64,000 bases of DNA from Apricaphanius iberus (Eukaryota > Chordata > Actinopteri > Cyprinodontiformes > Aphaniidae), in NCBI GenBank assembly GCA_028564705.1, contig JAPXFQ010000899.1:558001-622000 (forward strand), read 5' to 3'. The first letter of the stretch is position 1. The number at the start of each line of letters is the position of its first letter. Made by a program: the position numbers and the translations under genes. A model generated the notes under the pieces. The model worked only from the letters and a program-made list of their open reading frames with translations, was not told the DNA's origin and searched no databases. This document shows, piece by piece, positions 1 through 37,672 of the stretch.

Positions 1-216
1 AACACCAAGCAAACTTTCAATGGGCTCTTTTAAGACTTAGCCAGTCATACAGAGAGAAATTGTTTTTTATTAGTTTTATTTTAGCCCAATCTATGAACAA
101 CATCAACAAATAAAGATTAAATAGTATTTTAGCTCCATCAAGGCGATTCCCAAAAAGCTATTAGCTTTAAAAAAATTGCATAGAAAAAATAGCTTTTTTT
201 AGGAATGTGGTCATGG

Positions 217-768
217 GTTCAATTTAGGGATACAACCGATACGATACCAATACTAACCGATACCGAGAACCAATGCCAATACTTCTACCATACAAAAAAT
301 GCAATTAATTTGAAGACAGGTGGAGAAATGATGGTCATTTAGATAAAAAAAAAAAAAAAGAAAGAAAAATTACCATAAAAAACACAAATTTACAGTGAAA
401 AATAAAGATTTTCTGGGAAATTATTGCAGTTTCCACATCAAACATTACTATCGATTAACTTTAACCTATCGGTACCAGTATCGGTTTCTGTGCACCTCCA
501 GTTCAAATCCCGAGGGACTTTCATAACGGAGTCTGCATGTGGTCCCTGTGCATGCGTGGGTTATTTCTGGGTACTCTGGCTTCCTCTGACTTTCCAAAAA
601 ACATGAGTTTCATGTTAATTGGTCACACAAATATGTTCTTTGGTATGAGTGCGTGAGCGTGGAAGTTTTTTTTTCTGTGTGTCTCTATGTTGCCCTAAGA
701 TGGACTGCTGGGTTTAACCCCAACTCTTGTCCAATAACTGCTGGAGATGGGCACCAAATAATAATAAT
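217..768 (+). repeat. tRNA-type SINE copy, split by a hAT MITE
   Basis: The 501-768 part resembles a common teleost SINE: a B-box-like GTTCAAATCCC, then GTGCATGCGTGGGTTATTTC, CTCTGGCTTCCTCTGACTTT, GTGTCTCTATGTTGCCCTAA and GCTGGAGATGGGCACCA. Its left continuation is the GGGTTCAAT ending at 224, before the inserted MITE. It is 5'-truncated or diverged: I could not place an A box. A 3'-end fragment of the same family lies at 41793-41911. Confidence 0.6.
225..500 (-). mobile_element. hAT-type MITE inserted in the SINE
   Basis: Starts TAGGGATACAACCGATACG and ends TATCGGTTTCTGTGCACC, imperfect inverted termini of the TAGGGATGCACCGATACC type. It is flanked by near-identical 8-mers, GTTCAATT (217-224) and GTTCAAAT (501-508), the 8-bp duplication expected of hAT elements. 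Inner sequence (TTCTACCATACAAAAAATGC) is the reverse complement of the copy at 770-1006. Confidence 0.6.
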
Positions 769-769
769 T

Positions 770-1006
770 TCCCGGAAAATGTTTATTTTTCACTAGAAAT
801 GTTAGTTTTTGTGTTCATTTTTATCGATGTTTTATCTAATTCACCGTCATTTGTTGTAACAAGCAGAGAAGAAAATAAAACCTGTCCTCCAATTCAATAC
901 AATTTTTTTGTGTGGTAGAAGTATCGGCGTTGGTGCTCTGTACCGGCAACTACTCGGATCTAAGTATCGGTATCGTTTAGAAAAAAAGCGGTATCGTTGC
1001 ATCCCT
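770..1006 (+). mobile_element. second copy of the same hAT-type MITE, 5'-truncated
   Basis: Contains GTGTGGTAGAAGTATCGGCG and ends GCGGTATCGTTGCATCCCT, the inverse of the 225-500 copy terminus. Also homologous to 22270-22561 and, inverted, to 36285-36637. No left terminus or target duplication seen. Confidence 0.55.
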
Positions 1007-3897
1007 TCTGTTTATATAAATTTTGTTTTTATATTTTTGTCCTGCATGCCCACTCTCTCAATTGTAAATGCACACATTATACAACAAGGGCTTGAAATGA
1101 GTGAAAACGAGGCTCAGCTGCAAAGAAAAAGACCATCAGGAAGTCTGATGAAATTATTGATCCACACCTTCAGTGATTAGAAGAAACTTCTGGCTGATGA
1201 TTAAATTACAGAAGAGAGAAATAACAGTGTTCTGGTGAGACTATTTAGCTTTAGCCCCCTATGGCTGAAAGAACAGACCAACAAGGGAGCAGACAAAAAC
1301 ACAGGCCTTAGCTCATATTACCCTGATTAGTTATGTTGTTTTGAGTCTCCTCTTGTTACAGCTAGCAGCACAGCGACAATAAAAGGCCCGCTGCCAGCTC
1401 CCACCCTAAAACAACACACCAACAAACACAGCTTTAACCTTCCACAGACTCTGATCTGAACAGCTGAAAATAGTCCTGCTGCGGATAAATCTGCTTTACA
1501 AACAATGCTTTGTTTTAATATTGATCCCATTTCTAGTTTTGCCTTTACAGCCCAGTTCTTAAGAAACCTTATCCACACCTAACCAGTCTACATAAAATTA
1601 ACTCCACTTTTTTTTTTTCTAACTAAACTGTGGCTTCCAACCAACACTAATACGTCTAATTTTCCGCAAAACTGCTGTGTTATTCAGCTAATTCATTAAT
1701 TAATTGCGATCAGTCAACTCTCGGGACTTACATTTTGGTAAGGATATTCGAACTAATGGTTTCAGCAGAAAACATTCACACTTACCGTCTTCTCAGAGGA
1801 AAACGTCCACAGCAGCTTTTTCTTTCCTCTCCCTTCTTTCCTCACTTACAAAAACAGAGGCAGCTGTTTTTGTCAGGAAAGCAACTCCAACACCCGCAGC
1901 CTTTTAGGTGCGTTTAAAATGTTTCTACCCCCCCTCCTCAAAGCATATTAAAGTCAAAATAGGCATCAGTTTAGTTTCAAATGTACTTTATGGTGTACCT
2001 CGGAAAATATGCTGCGTTTACTATACCTCGGAAGTTTTAAAGTTATTCTGAATGACGCTAGAGCTAGTTAAACTCCGTTCCAGTTGAGGACCAATACGTT
2101 CGTGTTTTTGCTTTCAACCACGAAACAAAGGTGTTCAAACGCAAAAACCTTAACCATTTTAAATAAAACAAGTCAAAATTCACTCCACAAAGGGGCGTTG
2201 AGTTCTCTACACTTGGAAGTCGGAATTTCCCAATGTCGGTTTCTGTTACTGCGCATGCGGATTAACGGTCATCCATTGCCAATCAGAGGACAAATTTTTT
2301 TCCGTTTGAAAGTAGATTTAGAACTTAAAGAAACATTGGCCGCTACCATTTGAAACATAACTGTTGAAACATATATATGTATATATGAGTTCATTTGCAT
2401 TTGTATTTGCGTAGATTCTACATATTATAGAGATGAATATTGTCACAACAAGAACCAAAGATGTGATTTCCGGGGACTTCTCTCATTTTCGATGTGTACC
2501 TGTGATGGAAATTACAGGCCTCTCTTTTTTTTAATTGGGAGAACTTGCATAACTGGTAGCTGATTAAATACCTTTTTGCTTCAATTCATATATGGACTTA
2601 GGATTTAACACCATACCTGTATGGTAGAGTAACAAGCAGCTAATATAAAAGCTGAAGTATCGGTGTGTTCACAAATTCACAAACAGCCATGTGTGTGGAT
2701 AAAAATGTTTCACTCTGAGTGCTGGAACTTGCCTTGTCTGGAGTAATGTTCAAGGCAGAGTGAGGAATAGAAGAAAAGCTTGTGACTTCTACAGAGTAAG
2801 AGATTGTAATTCCTTAAATCTTCAGAAGTTGATCAGAAAATGTGAAGATCATAGTCCTTGTGATCATTAACATCTATACTTCATCAAAATGCTTAACTAA
2901 TGATTAGGAATTGTATATTTTAGAGCTACATAATGCACATTGAGAGTATGAAACAAATACATCATGATTGGCCTTTCCATTGGAAATTAAAGCCACTCAT
3001 TGAAAAGACCAAAAAGGAAAAAAGGACTGAGTACTTGGAAACAAAAGTAAAGACCAATTTTATTATATTACAGCAAAAAGGTGGAAACATTTTTTACCTC
3101 TAGATAGAGGTATCAAAATTACTGCAATGGGGTTTATATGGTATTTTTTTGTGTCTTTTCAGTATAAAACACTTACTGATGTCTGCAGATTATAACCGTC
3201 CTACATGTTTAGCCTTGACTTAAGCATCTTGAATTGCCTCTATGAGGTGGTATATAAATAAAATTGCCTCTCCTAGATTAATTAACTTCATCAAATGTTT
3301 TTTGTTTTTCTTCCCAGGCCGGAGCCATATCAATGTTTCCAGCACCAGTCAATGTATTTCAGTATTTTAAACTCCCTAGCCGCTTACCACAAAAGTATCA
3401 ATAAGTTTAAAGTGACTTTTATAAGGCCAAACATAACTAGGAAACCAGCTGCAGATTGAGTTTTTATGACATGATGCCATGGGTCATGGCGTGTTTTTAG
3501 AGCTACATTACTGCACTGAATTTAAACCAATGCAGGTAAAACATGGGGAGACTATGTGAATAAGGATAACCACTGCATGATTTGCAAATACAAATTAGTT
3601 TATTCTGGTGTCAGTGGTCGGAAGAAGCAGTTTCCTAATGTAGTTAATACAGAGCAGTTGAGTGCGTTTTTAAACCCCTCAACAGTGTGCTGGTTTGTTA
3701 GGGCTCTAAATTACTTCTCCCACCACATTTCTCATGGCTTCTGACTCATTGAACAACCGCCTGTATAAAGATCCACTTTATGAACACAAGCGAGCTTCAG
3801 ATGTTTCCTTCAGTGTTTTTGTCTCACGTACATCATGACGTTTTGTGCTCACCCTTTTCCTTCATATTTCACAACATGAAGGAAACTGTGTAAATTT
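1007..3897. other. unassigned flank downstream of kpna4
   Basis: AT-rich sequence. The open frames are short, lack recognisable motifs and show no family resemblance. I see no gene, RNA or transposon that I can name. Confidence 0.4.
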
Positions 3898-4226
3898 TCA
3901 TAGAAATCGTATCGATTCACAAGTTCAAAAATCTATTTTATTTTTTAGAATTGTTTGCCCTTTTTTCAGCTAAAATAGGAAGGAAAAGTCCAGGCGGCCA
4001 TTTTAAGTTTTGTCCGAAAGGGTTAATAGTTTCCCGCTTGAACTGTTACTCATGCAGTGTTAAGTCATTGAATTATACCCATTTAATTAAGATAACAGCT
4101 AAAAAAAAAAGCAGACCCATATCAATATTGAAATGGATCTGATTGAATCACATCAGTTTGTGATCGATTCTGACTCGATAATCGGAATCGCATCGATTCT
4201 GAAATTTCAATCAATACCCAGCCCTA
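3898..4226. mobile_element. hAT-like MITE remnant
   Basis: Right end reads CAATACCCAGCCCTA, the inverse of the common hAT terminus TAGGGCTGGGTATTG, preceded by CGATTCTGACTCGATAATCG and similar ATCGATT-rich subterminal repeats. The left side has matching ATCGTATCGATTCAC but lacks a clean terminus. The following 4227-4805 is unassigned. Confidence 0.45.
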
Positions 4227-4805
4227 ATATAGACTCATTAGCCTACATGCTAAGTGAAATATTTCAAGCCTTTAATTATGCTTATTGCTTACAGCTTATG
4301 AAAAGCCCAAATTCAAGACCCGTCTACATGGAGATGAAACCAGGTGTAGCAGCAAAGATATTTAATCCATGTCTCAAACCCACAAAGAGCCGGTGTTTCG
4401 GGACACTGTAAACGATCACGTTTGAATTGGTTCTCAAAGTGGATGAATCTCGGCGTCGGCTCAGTTTTCTCAGTGATAATGAGTTCTCAGGCATTTTTTT
4501 CTGAGTTGAACTGTGTGATCATATAATAGGATTTATTGTTCCCTCTTCCGTATGCAATGGCAAAAATTTGTTCTGGAGAACAACTGATACAGTATGCTTT
4601 CGAATAAAGCTCTCATTTGAAACTAGATTTGTCATGTTTGATAATGTACATTCTCATTCTTTTCTGGTTCTCTGGCAGTGCCACAGTGGGCCCAACGTAG
4701 ACACTGAGCAGTTTCAGCCAGTTTGCGAGGACCTGTGGACAAAATGTTTTATTGCGGTGCCGTTTTTGAAACTAAATCAGTTTGATCTCCGTGTAAACGG
4801 AGCCT

Positions 4806-5892
4806 CAAAATCTCAGAAAATTTGAATATTGCTAAAAGACTCAATATTTTATGCTTAAGGTGTCCCACGCTAATCAACACCTGCAAAGAGTTCGTGATCC
4901 TTTAAATGATTCAGCAGGAATCACAATCATGGGGAAAACTGCTGACCTGACAGTTGTGCAGAAAACCATCATTGACCCCCTCCATGAGGAAAAAAACTCA
5001 AAAGCTTGTTGCAAAATTATTTGGATTTTGCAAGTGTTGAATCAAAGTACATTAATATAAAGTTATGAAGAAAAAGGTGTAGAAGCTGCAGGAGAAAGTG
5101 TTGGGGACCTTCACATGGAGGCTGGAGTTAGTGCATTAAGAGCCACCACACAGACATATCCTGGATATGGGCTTTAAATGTCCTTTTCCATTTTGTCAAG
5201 GTGCTGCAGGTCTGTTGCTCAGTGGTGGAAAGTCCTATTTTCTGATGAGAGCAACTGTTGTATCTAATTTTTTTAAATCAAGCTCCCAGAGTCTGTAGAA
5301 AAAAATGAGGAACACGATCATGTCATCTGCTGGTGTTGGTCCACTGGGCTTTTAGTCCAGTCAACCCAACCATCTACCAGGAGATTTTGGAGCACTTCAT
5401 GCTTCCTTCTAGAGGCGAGCGTTATGGAGATGCTGACTTCATTTTCCAGCAGGACTTGGAAACAGTCCCCTCTGCCAAAAGTACCAAAACCTGGTTCAAT
5501 GACCATGACATTACTGTTTGATTTGCCAGCAAACTCTCCTTACCAGAACCCCACAGATAATCTATGGAGCATTGCTAAGAGAAAGATGAGAAACAGAAGA
5601 GCTGAAGGTCGCTATTGGAGCATCCTGGTCTTCTATAACAGCTCAGAAGAATTAAAAGCTGATAGCATCCATCCTACGATGCATTGAGGCAGTAATTGAT
5701 GCAAAAGGGTCATAACCAAGTATTGAGTACATATGCATGATTATACTTTTTTCAAAGGTCCGTTTCAAAATTACAATTAATAAAAGCTCAATATATCTCA
5801 GTTTGCATGTAAAGAGTCTGTCATATTACCTTCACATTTTAAGTTGAATTAGTGAAATATTTCGATGACATTCTAATTTTTAGTTTCACCTG
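4806..5892 (+). pseudogene. decayed Tc1/mariner transposon, plus orientation
   Basis: Transposase fragments in shifting frames: MGKTADLTVVQKTIIDPLHE (from 4930), YQEILEHFMLPSRGERYGDA, DFIFQQDLETVPSAKSTKTW, FNDHDITV and LPANSPYQNPTDNLWSIAKR (ending near 5690). These match the DNA-binding and DDE domains of fish Tc1 transposases, broken by frameshifts. The right end carries TCACCTGTA, a weak terminal repeat by a TA; the left terminus is missing. Same family as the copies at 30178 and 45168. Confidence 0.75.
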
Positions 5893-6075
5893 TATGCTAT
5901 TCACAACATGTATGCTATTCACAACATCACATTGTACACAGGTACAATGTGGTGTTACAGACACGAAATTGAAACAATTAGGCGGTAAATAGGTCCAAAC
6001 TGGCCTGGAGCCAGTACAATCAAATGTTTTTTACAAACTGAGCACACACAATCAGCCTCAGTTTGGGTTTCACTA

Positions 6076-6081
6076 TTTATT
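6076..6081 (-). terminator. candidate kpna4 polyadenylation signal
   Basis: AATAAA on the minus strand, followed about 25-30 nt downstream by a GT-rich stretch (TTGTGTGTG), the usual arrangement of a vertebrate cleavage/polyadenylation site. Confidence 0.45.
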
Positions 6082-7721
6082 TTCATGAAGACAACCAATC
6101 ATTTAACCTTCCTTTCCCCCCCCGAAAAAAAGGTTTTGAGGCTTTCTCCGTTCTTCCAGGTCATAATTTTAAGATTTGAAACCACTTTGCTAACAAGGAA
6201 TGCTGCAAAAAACAAAAATTATTCCCCCTATGTTCAACAGAAGGTTTATGAGCACAATGTATAATCATTACTACAGTGTCTGAAGTTAACAAAAAAAACA
6301 AAAAAAGGAGGTTAAGCTTGTACATTTAGCTTGTAGAAGAGCAAATAGGGGTAAAGGGAAAGGACTCTGCAAGATACTTAAGCAAACTTGTTCATGGGTT
6401 TACTTATTATTCAGGTAAGCCCGCTTTGAACAGCTCCAGTCTGACACATGGGACACCTTTGACTTTCATAGAGGAGATTTAACCTCCCTCCTAGGTCAAG
6501 GTGAGATACATCAGCAGATTCAGCTACTGCTGCTCCTGAAATAAAGTAAATATATTCTCAAGTAGCACTAAAAAGTATCATTTTATCACTTTAGAAAGAC
6601 AAAGACTGTGGCTGAGTGATGCATAATGTAAAGGGTCATCAGTGGGGTGAAACCCACCAACGTTCACCCAGGCCTTACTTTGCAGTACATGTGCAAAACC
6701 ATACAGATCATTTAGCAAATTTGACAATAGTGAGAAGAGGAAAAGGGACACATGTAACATTTAAGCACAGTATTACTTAAAATGAAAATTACACTGTATT
6801 CACAGCCTAAAGAAACTAAAATATCCTAAAAAATAACTGTGCTAGTACATGCAAGGGTTATGATTCACAATCCTACGAGACGTGGCCATCGATTTGTTCT
6901 CCTGTGGCGACACTCAGAAGCTGTGGCAACGGTAAAGCAGAGATTATGCTGCAAAACGAGGAGAGATGGGGAGGTTACAAGAGGACATGGTTGATTATGG
7001 TCTAGATTTCACAGCATCAAGCCCACGTCTGGTGTTCAGCTGGGAGGATGGAATATGATGATGTCATCATCATCAAAATTCGCCTTTACAGGAAAGCAGT
7101 GAAACTAAAAGCGGAAAATAAAAAAAATATAATATATAAAAAAAAAAAGGAACGCACTGGAGGCAAAAAGAAAAGCCCAAAAGCATCTTAATTCAACACA
7201 CTTCTGCTCCTCCACACCTACCAGAAACGATGTCCAGTGTCAATTAACACTAACTTAATAATTCTGAACAAAAAATATTAATCTTTGTGATTTTTGTTTT
7301 CCTTCTTCCCATTTTCCAAAGTTCTTCCTTTCAGAGATTTGAGGATCAGCCTCGTTTCAGGAGGCCGAATTTCTTTCCTTGCAACCTTTGCGTTGCCGTG
7401 TTGTTTGCGTTTCTCTTCAGATGTCGTCGTTTGTTTCTTTTTCCCGTCTCCGCATGCGCTCCCACCCAGTCACGCACGCAGCCAAGCGTATTCACACACA
7501 TATCTCATCCGTCCATTCTCTCGCACACGCGACACGTTCAGTCGGACTCCTGGCCCCGTCGAGGAGAGACGGGTGGGGAGGAGGAGGGGGAAGGTTTGAG
7601 GATGGTTGCCCAATCAGGGGGCGTCTTGTTGGAGGAGATGAACCTGGCTCCTCAGCGCTGAGTCCAGACATTCATACACAATGAGTCCATTCACACTCGT
7701 GTCTGATAAACGACGCCGATA

Positions 7722-7744
7722 GGGGGGGGGGGGGGGGGGGGGGG
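7722..7744. repeat. poly-G run (poly-C in kpna4 mRNA)
   Basis: 23 consecutive G on the plus strand, followed by CGCCCCC, within the inferred kpna4 3' UTR. Confidence 0.9.
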
Positions 7745-8310
7745 CGCCCCCACATCGTGGGTGGCGCCCTCTCGTGTTGGAGGGATGGATTTGCAGAATT
7801 GGGATGATTTTTGGTTCATAATTATACTCATATCTGCTTTTTTTTCTTGTGACGTCTCTTGATTTCCTATTCAAACGTCCACGGTTCCCATCCACATCCA
7901 AGGATTCTTTTTGTTTTGCGTCTGTGTGGTTTTTTTGTCGTCGTTTGAAGTTTTTCCCCAAAGTCGACGGCTCCGATAACACAGAAGTTACGTCAGCGTG
8001 TCTCTCAACACGTCGATGTAGATGTTTTGCTTCTTTTTTTAAAGATATATTTTTTTGCAACATGTAGCCACTCATTCTCACTCGCACCCACTCGCCATCT
8101 CAAACTTCATTTGGGCTGGTTCCCCTGGAATGCCAAATGAAATCCACATTTTTCTCTCTCAGATAAGATGCAGCCATGGATCCCACGAGCCAAGCACAAT
8201 GGATCGAATTTCTCACACTCGCTCTCTCTCGCTCTTTCTCTCCTAATTGGTTTATGTTGAACAGGGTGCTGCATCGCGAACAAAACTCCAGAGTACCCCC
8301 AGGTCGACGT

Positions 8311-33040
<24,730 letters not shown>

Positions 33041-33559
33041 GTTAGCGGTTCTGGGTTACGTTGGATACACTTAAGCGAATGAATTTAGCTGGTGAGCAAT
33101 CCCCTTTTCTGGTTCCCTTTTCGCAGCTTTCGCTAGCTCACTATTTTCTGCTGCTCTGTCCGCGGCGCATACTGGAAATGCCGGTGATGGAGGGCAGCCT
33201 CTCTCTGGCGTAGAGGAAGGGTGGGGAAACCCCTCTCACGCTCATTGGCTTCTCCCGTCACGTCTCAGCGCTGGGAAAGCCACACCTAACCACTCTAATA
33301 GGCAGTCATGTGTAATATATAGTAGTATAAAATCATTTCAATATCTCCATACTTTACAAAAAAATAAAAAATAAATAAATACAGGTGCATATAATTAAAT
33401 TTGAAAAAACAACAACACTTTTTTAGTAATTCAGTTAAAAAAGGGTAACATATATCAAGAGTTGATCCTGATTAATTTGATTAGTATTTGGCCTACAGCA
33501 GTTTCTTTTTTTTAATTAAAAATACTGCCAAAATTTTACACTTAAATAAAGTTAACATA

Positions 33560-35394
33560 TTAAATAGCCTATATCATGCAAAATCAAGTTTTTGGAGTTT
33601 TCAACCATCTGGTAATGCAATTTTCTCATAAAAAACCCCACCAGAGTGGTTTTTGGCTTCATTCACGCATGTCTGAGTAATCCTCCTGAATCCTGCTCTA
33701 TGAGCAGCTGCCCCTCCCTCTCCTAGAAAACGACTGAGTGTTCAACTAGTGACATCCCTGGTTGAAAGTTGAGTGCTAGAAGGCTCTGCACTGCCCCTGC
33801 AGGCAGAGCGCCTTATGGTGCATTCACACTGCACATTTGGTCTGCGTCAGGCAACGCAGTCAATGGATGAAGTTTGACATATGTCCTTTTTGCTTCCATA
33901 GCCTGCTTCTGAGGAAAAAACAACGCATGGGCGGGACTTCCTCGGTTACCGCACGTTCTGAACTATGGTGGATCGTAACAAGAGAGTGCTTTGGCTTTAT
34001 TTGCTAGATAAAGCTAGACAACGTTGACATCGGGTGCATCAGCGCCCATTATTCAGATGCGTTCTGAGTTTGGGGAGTTTAACCATTTGCTCCAGGAGCT
34101 GCTCATGGATGAGGTTCGCTTTCAGTGCTACTTCCGTCTGTCCCGCGCCTAATTTTCTGACTCCTCGGCCGCATCGGAGCTTAAACCTCCTACAAGGACA
34201 CCAACTACAAGTTCTCTGTTCCTCTTTAGGAGCACCTGTCCATCTGTCTTCGGTAATTGTTATTTAAGATTTTTTAAATCTGCGTTTGTTGAAAGTGTTT
34301 TCACTAGTCCCGCTTCATTAAAGATACGTGTATATTGACATAACTACAATGAGACGCTCTGATTGGTTACCGCACTGCGTTAACTGCGTTGGATCCGTCA
34401 AAAGTTAAAGTAGCTGAACTTCTGCAATGCTGCGTTACTGCGTTGCCGTATGTAACGCAAGTGAAGTTGACGGAGCCAACGTACACAACGCACTGCAGAG
34501 ACTTTGACGGACCTCTGACGTACTCTACCATAGACTTTACATGTTATCTTGCCGCAACTGACACAGACTCGTGGGGTTGGTCTGAATGCAACATTACCCC
34601 TGGTAGATTTTCAAACACACCCTCCTCCTTCTACCGGCTCATGGCTGCTTCAGTTTTTGGCAGCTTAAAACACTTTTTTTGTTGGATTTTTTACTTTCTC
34701 TGTGAAAACGCCTGTTTGGCTGCATGGATTACAGGATTTTATTCTACATTCCTAAAGAGCAGCAGCTGGATCAAGAAACAAAGACGCCTGATGGACAGAG
34801 AAGTGGCTACATGCTAATGCTAATGTGGGTTGGCCATTTATCAACCTGCTTATGTGATCTTATAACAGCATTCTGTGGTTAATTCATTGATCAGTAGCAT
34901 CTCAGAATGTTCAGTAAACAGGTGCAAACAACACCCACGGCTTTTTTATATGCCGGGCTGGAAAGATTTGCTTAGAGGACGCAGCTATGCTGGTTTGGCC
35001 TCTGTCTAAAGCCTGGAGATTTAGCAAATGAAATAGGCTTTATTGACTCCGTTTTTTACAAAAAATTTTTAAAAAAATAAACCAAAGCCCTTAATATAAC
35101 TGAATTTCATTGTGGTACTCTGTGCTTTTCAAATTTTTTGTGACAATACTGTTTGTGATGAAGCGTAGCCCTGTTTCAGTTTGATCTGCTCCCGGCTCTG
35201 CAGCACAGAGGAGTGTAGCGTAGCGTTGGCGGGTTTATAGTGAAACAAGCCGTTTCACTTCCTGGTCTAATATTAACATTAAGTTAAATTTCAGGACAAA
35301 TTAATACTGTATAACACCAATGCTAACATTTTATCATTTATATGTCTATCCCAGAAGTTGAAAGCTGTAAAATAGCATTATATAGTCCCTTTAA
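33560..35394. mobile_element. TTAA-ended DNA element carrying a Harbinger insertion
   Basis: Left end TTAAATAGCCTATATCATGC and right end GCATTATATAGTCCCTTTAA are imperfect inverted repeats with TTAA at both outer edges, suggesting a TTAA target (piggyBac- or Kolobok-like). The Harbinger element at 33816-34593 splits it. No transposase identified. Confidence 0.45.
33816..34593 (+). mobile_element. PIF/Harbinger non-autonomous element, copy 2
   Basis: Flanked by TTA at 33813-33815 and 34594-34596, the 3-bp TWA duplication of Harbinger. Termini TGGTGCATTCACACT and, inverted, TGTTGCATTCAGACC. Same internal transposase fragment as copy 1 (GEFNHLLQELLMDEVRFQCY) with the same two stop positions. 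Confidence 0.8.
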
Positions 35395-35768
35395 GTTTAT
35401 CGATGGAAAATCTGGTGGAAGAACAATATTTGGTAGAAAATGTCTCCTTGCAACTGGATTAAGAGCAGCGAGATAATTGAGAAGCAATTAGCAATGACCT
35501 GGGTTACAACTATCTGGTGCTTTGTTTTAAGCCAAACCTGAACCAGAAACAACATCAGAAGCAACATTCCTAAGTCTCGGGGGGGGGGGCCAAATAATAC
35601 AAATATGTATATTCTAACAAAGGATGTGTTTATTGTACAGGTATTTAGTGCGTTTTTACGCAGCAATTTATTTAGATACCCTTAATAAATTTGTACTAAC
35701 TGTAAGTTTATCCCTGAAATTTTTGATAAACAAGATTGTATATCACCAGGTAAAAACAGGAAGTTGTG

Positions 35769-35795
35769 CCATCCATCCATCCATCCATCCATCGT
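35769..35795. repeat. (CATC)n run
   Basis: Tandem CATC followed by GTCTTCTGCTTATCTG, the configuration of inverted LINE/SINE 3' tails in fish; only the tail is visible. Surrounding sequence 35395-36284 is otherwise unassigned. Confidence 0.6.
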
Positions 35796-36284
35796 CTTCT
35801 GCTTATCTGTTTAAATTGAAAGGCAAATGGAGGCTTTTGACATTCGGCTCATCTCTCTCTTCACCACAAAGTCTGCATCACTGCAGACGCAGAACCAACC
35901 CGCCTATCGATCTCCCGCTCTCTTTTCCCCTCATTTGAGAACAAGACCTTCATCCTTAAACTCATGCACACGGGGCAGGACCCTGTCTCCGATCAACAGA
36001 AGGCATTCTAACTTTTTTGGCTCAAGACCATTGTATGGGACTTGGAGGTGAATATGTTTTTTTTGGGGGGTTAATCCTGTAGAAGTTTTGCATGCGTTTG
36101 TTTTCCGCAAAACCTTTGTGCAGCCACAGACTTGAAGGGGAAGTTGGGGGTTTAAGTCCATGGCTGAATTTTACCTATTTTAATCAAATTTTTACTACTG
36201 ATTGATATTGATCTATTCTTGGAGAAAAGCACATGTATCTTTGTACATATTAAAACACTAATGCCTAAACATTTTAAGTTTGAA

Positions 36285-36637
36285 TTATGCAACAATACCA
36301 ATTTTTTCAAACTGATACGATACTGATACTTGGATCTGAGTACTTACCGATACCAGGAAGCCGATACTTCTATCACACACACACACACACACACACAAAT
36401 GCTATGAATTGAAAGAAAGGTTTTATTTTCTTCTCTGTTAAAATATTAATCAAAATGACCACAAAACTAATATTTAAAGTGAAAAGTAAAAAATGTATTT
36501 GAAATTATTTAAAACTTTTTACATTTTAAGTATCTGGTCACAGTATTGGTTAATTAACTAATACTAACTAATACAAGTAAATTAGAATGGTACCAGGACC
36601 GATACCCAATACCAGTATTGGTATTGGTGCATACCTA
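36285..36637 (-). mobile_element. hAT-type MITE, GATACC family, inverted copy
   Basis: Reads as the reverse complement of 770-1006: CGATACTTCTATCACACACA, GAAAGGTTTTATTTTCTTCT, then ACCAGTATTGGTATTGGTGC and ATACCTAG terminus. A CA microsatellite (36374-36397) has expanded inside it. Confidence 0.6.
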
Positions 36638-37195
36638 GTTTACAATTTTAATGTCTTCAATTGTCTTTACATATATTGAGGTCACTTAACCAGTCTGGTG
36701 GCAGCCCTGGAACACCTAAAATTACTCTACTATGTTTTACATCATATATTGTATGTTGATCCAAATCAACAGATCAATTTCCTACACTGGTATGTTTATA
36801 AGTTCTTTAATTTTACCAGATAAATCTGTTTTTTTTTGTTTGTTTTCTTAAAATCAAACTCTGCTGTTTAAATTAAGTAAAATGACAATAAAAAATGAGT
36901 AAATATACAAATCTTTATTGGTATAGTTATTTTTAAAACCAAGGTTACAAACAAAGCATTTCTTTGAAGTTACTATAAGAACGGAAATACAATGTCTTTG
37001 CAAATTAGTCAAAACAAACACATGTGCTTGGGCATGATTGCATGCTTAACCCTTTTTAAACTTAGAATGAGCATGTTTATCCAAATGTTTGCTTTAAATA
37101 GAGAGAAAAAATAGAGAGATTGCAGTCTTTCTATATACCTGTGGTTTTAAAAATTATGTGAGCCAGAGGCCAGTTTCTCTAAGTCTCAGGCCCAA

Positions 37196-37600
37196 AGACA
37201 AGGACCTGGGGTTGTTTTGCCACCACATGCAGTGAGGAGGTTAGGTAAGACAAGTAAAATGACTCTTCAAAGCCCATCATGGGAAATTCAGCAAAAAGTG
37301 GCATCCCGTGGCTGTTATACCTTAATAACAACCATTAGATGCCAAACAGTTTCTTTCCCCCTGACTTTTCTGCTATACCATCACCAAAATAAAACTGTAA
37401 AGTTTTCTAAACACTACTGGGGCTTTCAGCGCAACCTTGTAGTTTGGGCTTTTTGGTACCAAACATAAAAGTTGAATGTGCAGAAGAGTTCCCTATGCCT
37501 ACTGTTAAGTATGGTGGGGGATATGTGATGCTGTGGGCCTGTTTCTGTTCTAAAGGCCTGGGGAACATGGTTGATGGTGTATGACATAATGTACATACTT
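37196..37600 (+). pseudogene. Tc1-like transposase fragment
   Basis: Plus-strand frames read RRLGKTSKMTLQSPSWEIQQ (helix-turn-helix region) and later VKYGGGYVMLWACFCSKGLG, the KHGGGSVMLWGCF motif before the DDE core of Tc1 transposases. Both termini are missing and the middle is deleted or diverged. Confidence 0.55.
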
Positions 37601-37616
37601 CTGATTGGCTCTTCAT

Positions 37617-37672
<56 letters not shown>

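Larger units (their letters stand above)
6076..8310 (-). other. kpna4: kpna4 3' untranslated region (inferred)
   Basis: The stretch from the stop to a minus-strand AATAAA at 6081-6076 has no conserved reading frame and no transposon I recognise. A G-run on the plus strand at 7722-7744 would be a C-run in the mRNA. Long open frames here (for example 7614-8087) are low-complexity and unlike any protein. Extent is inferred from the poly(A) signal only. Confidence 0.5.
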
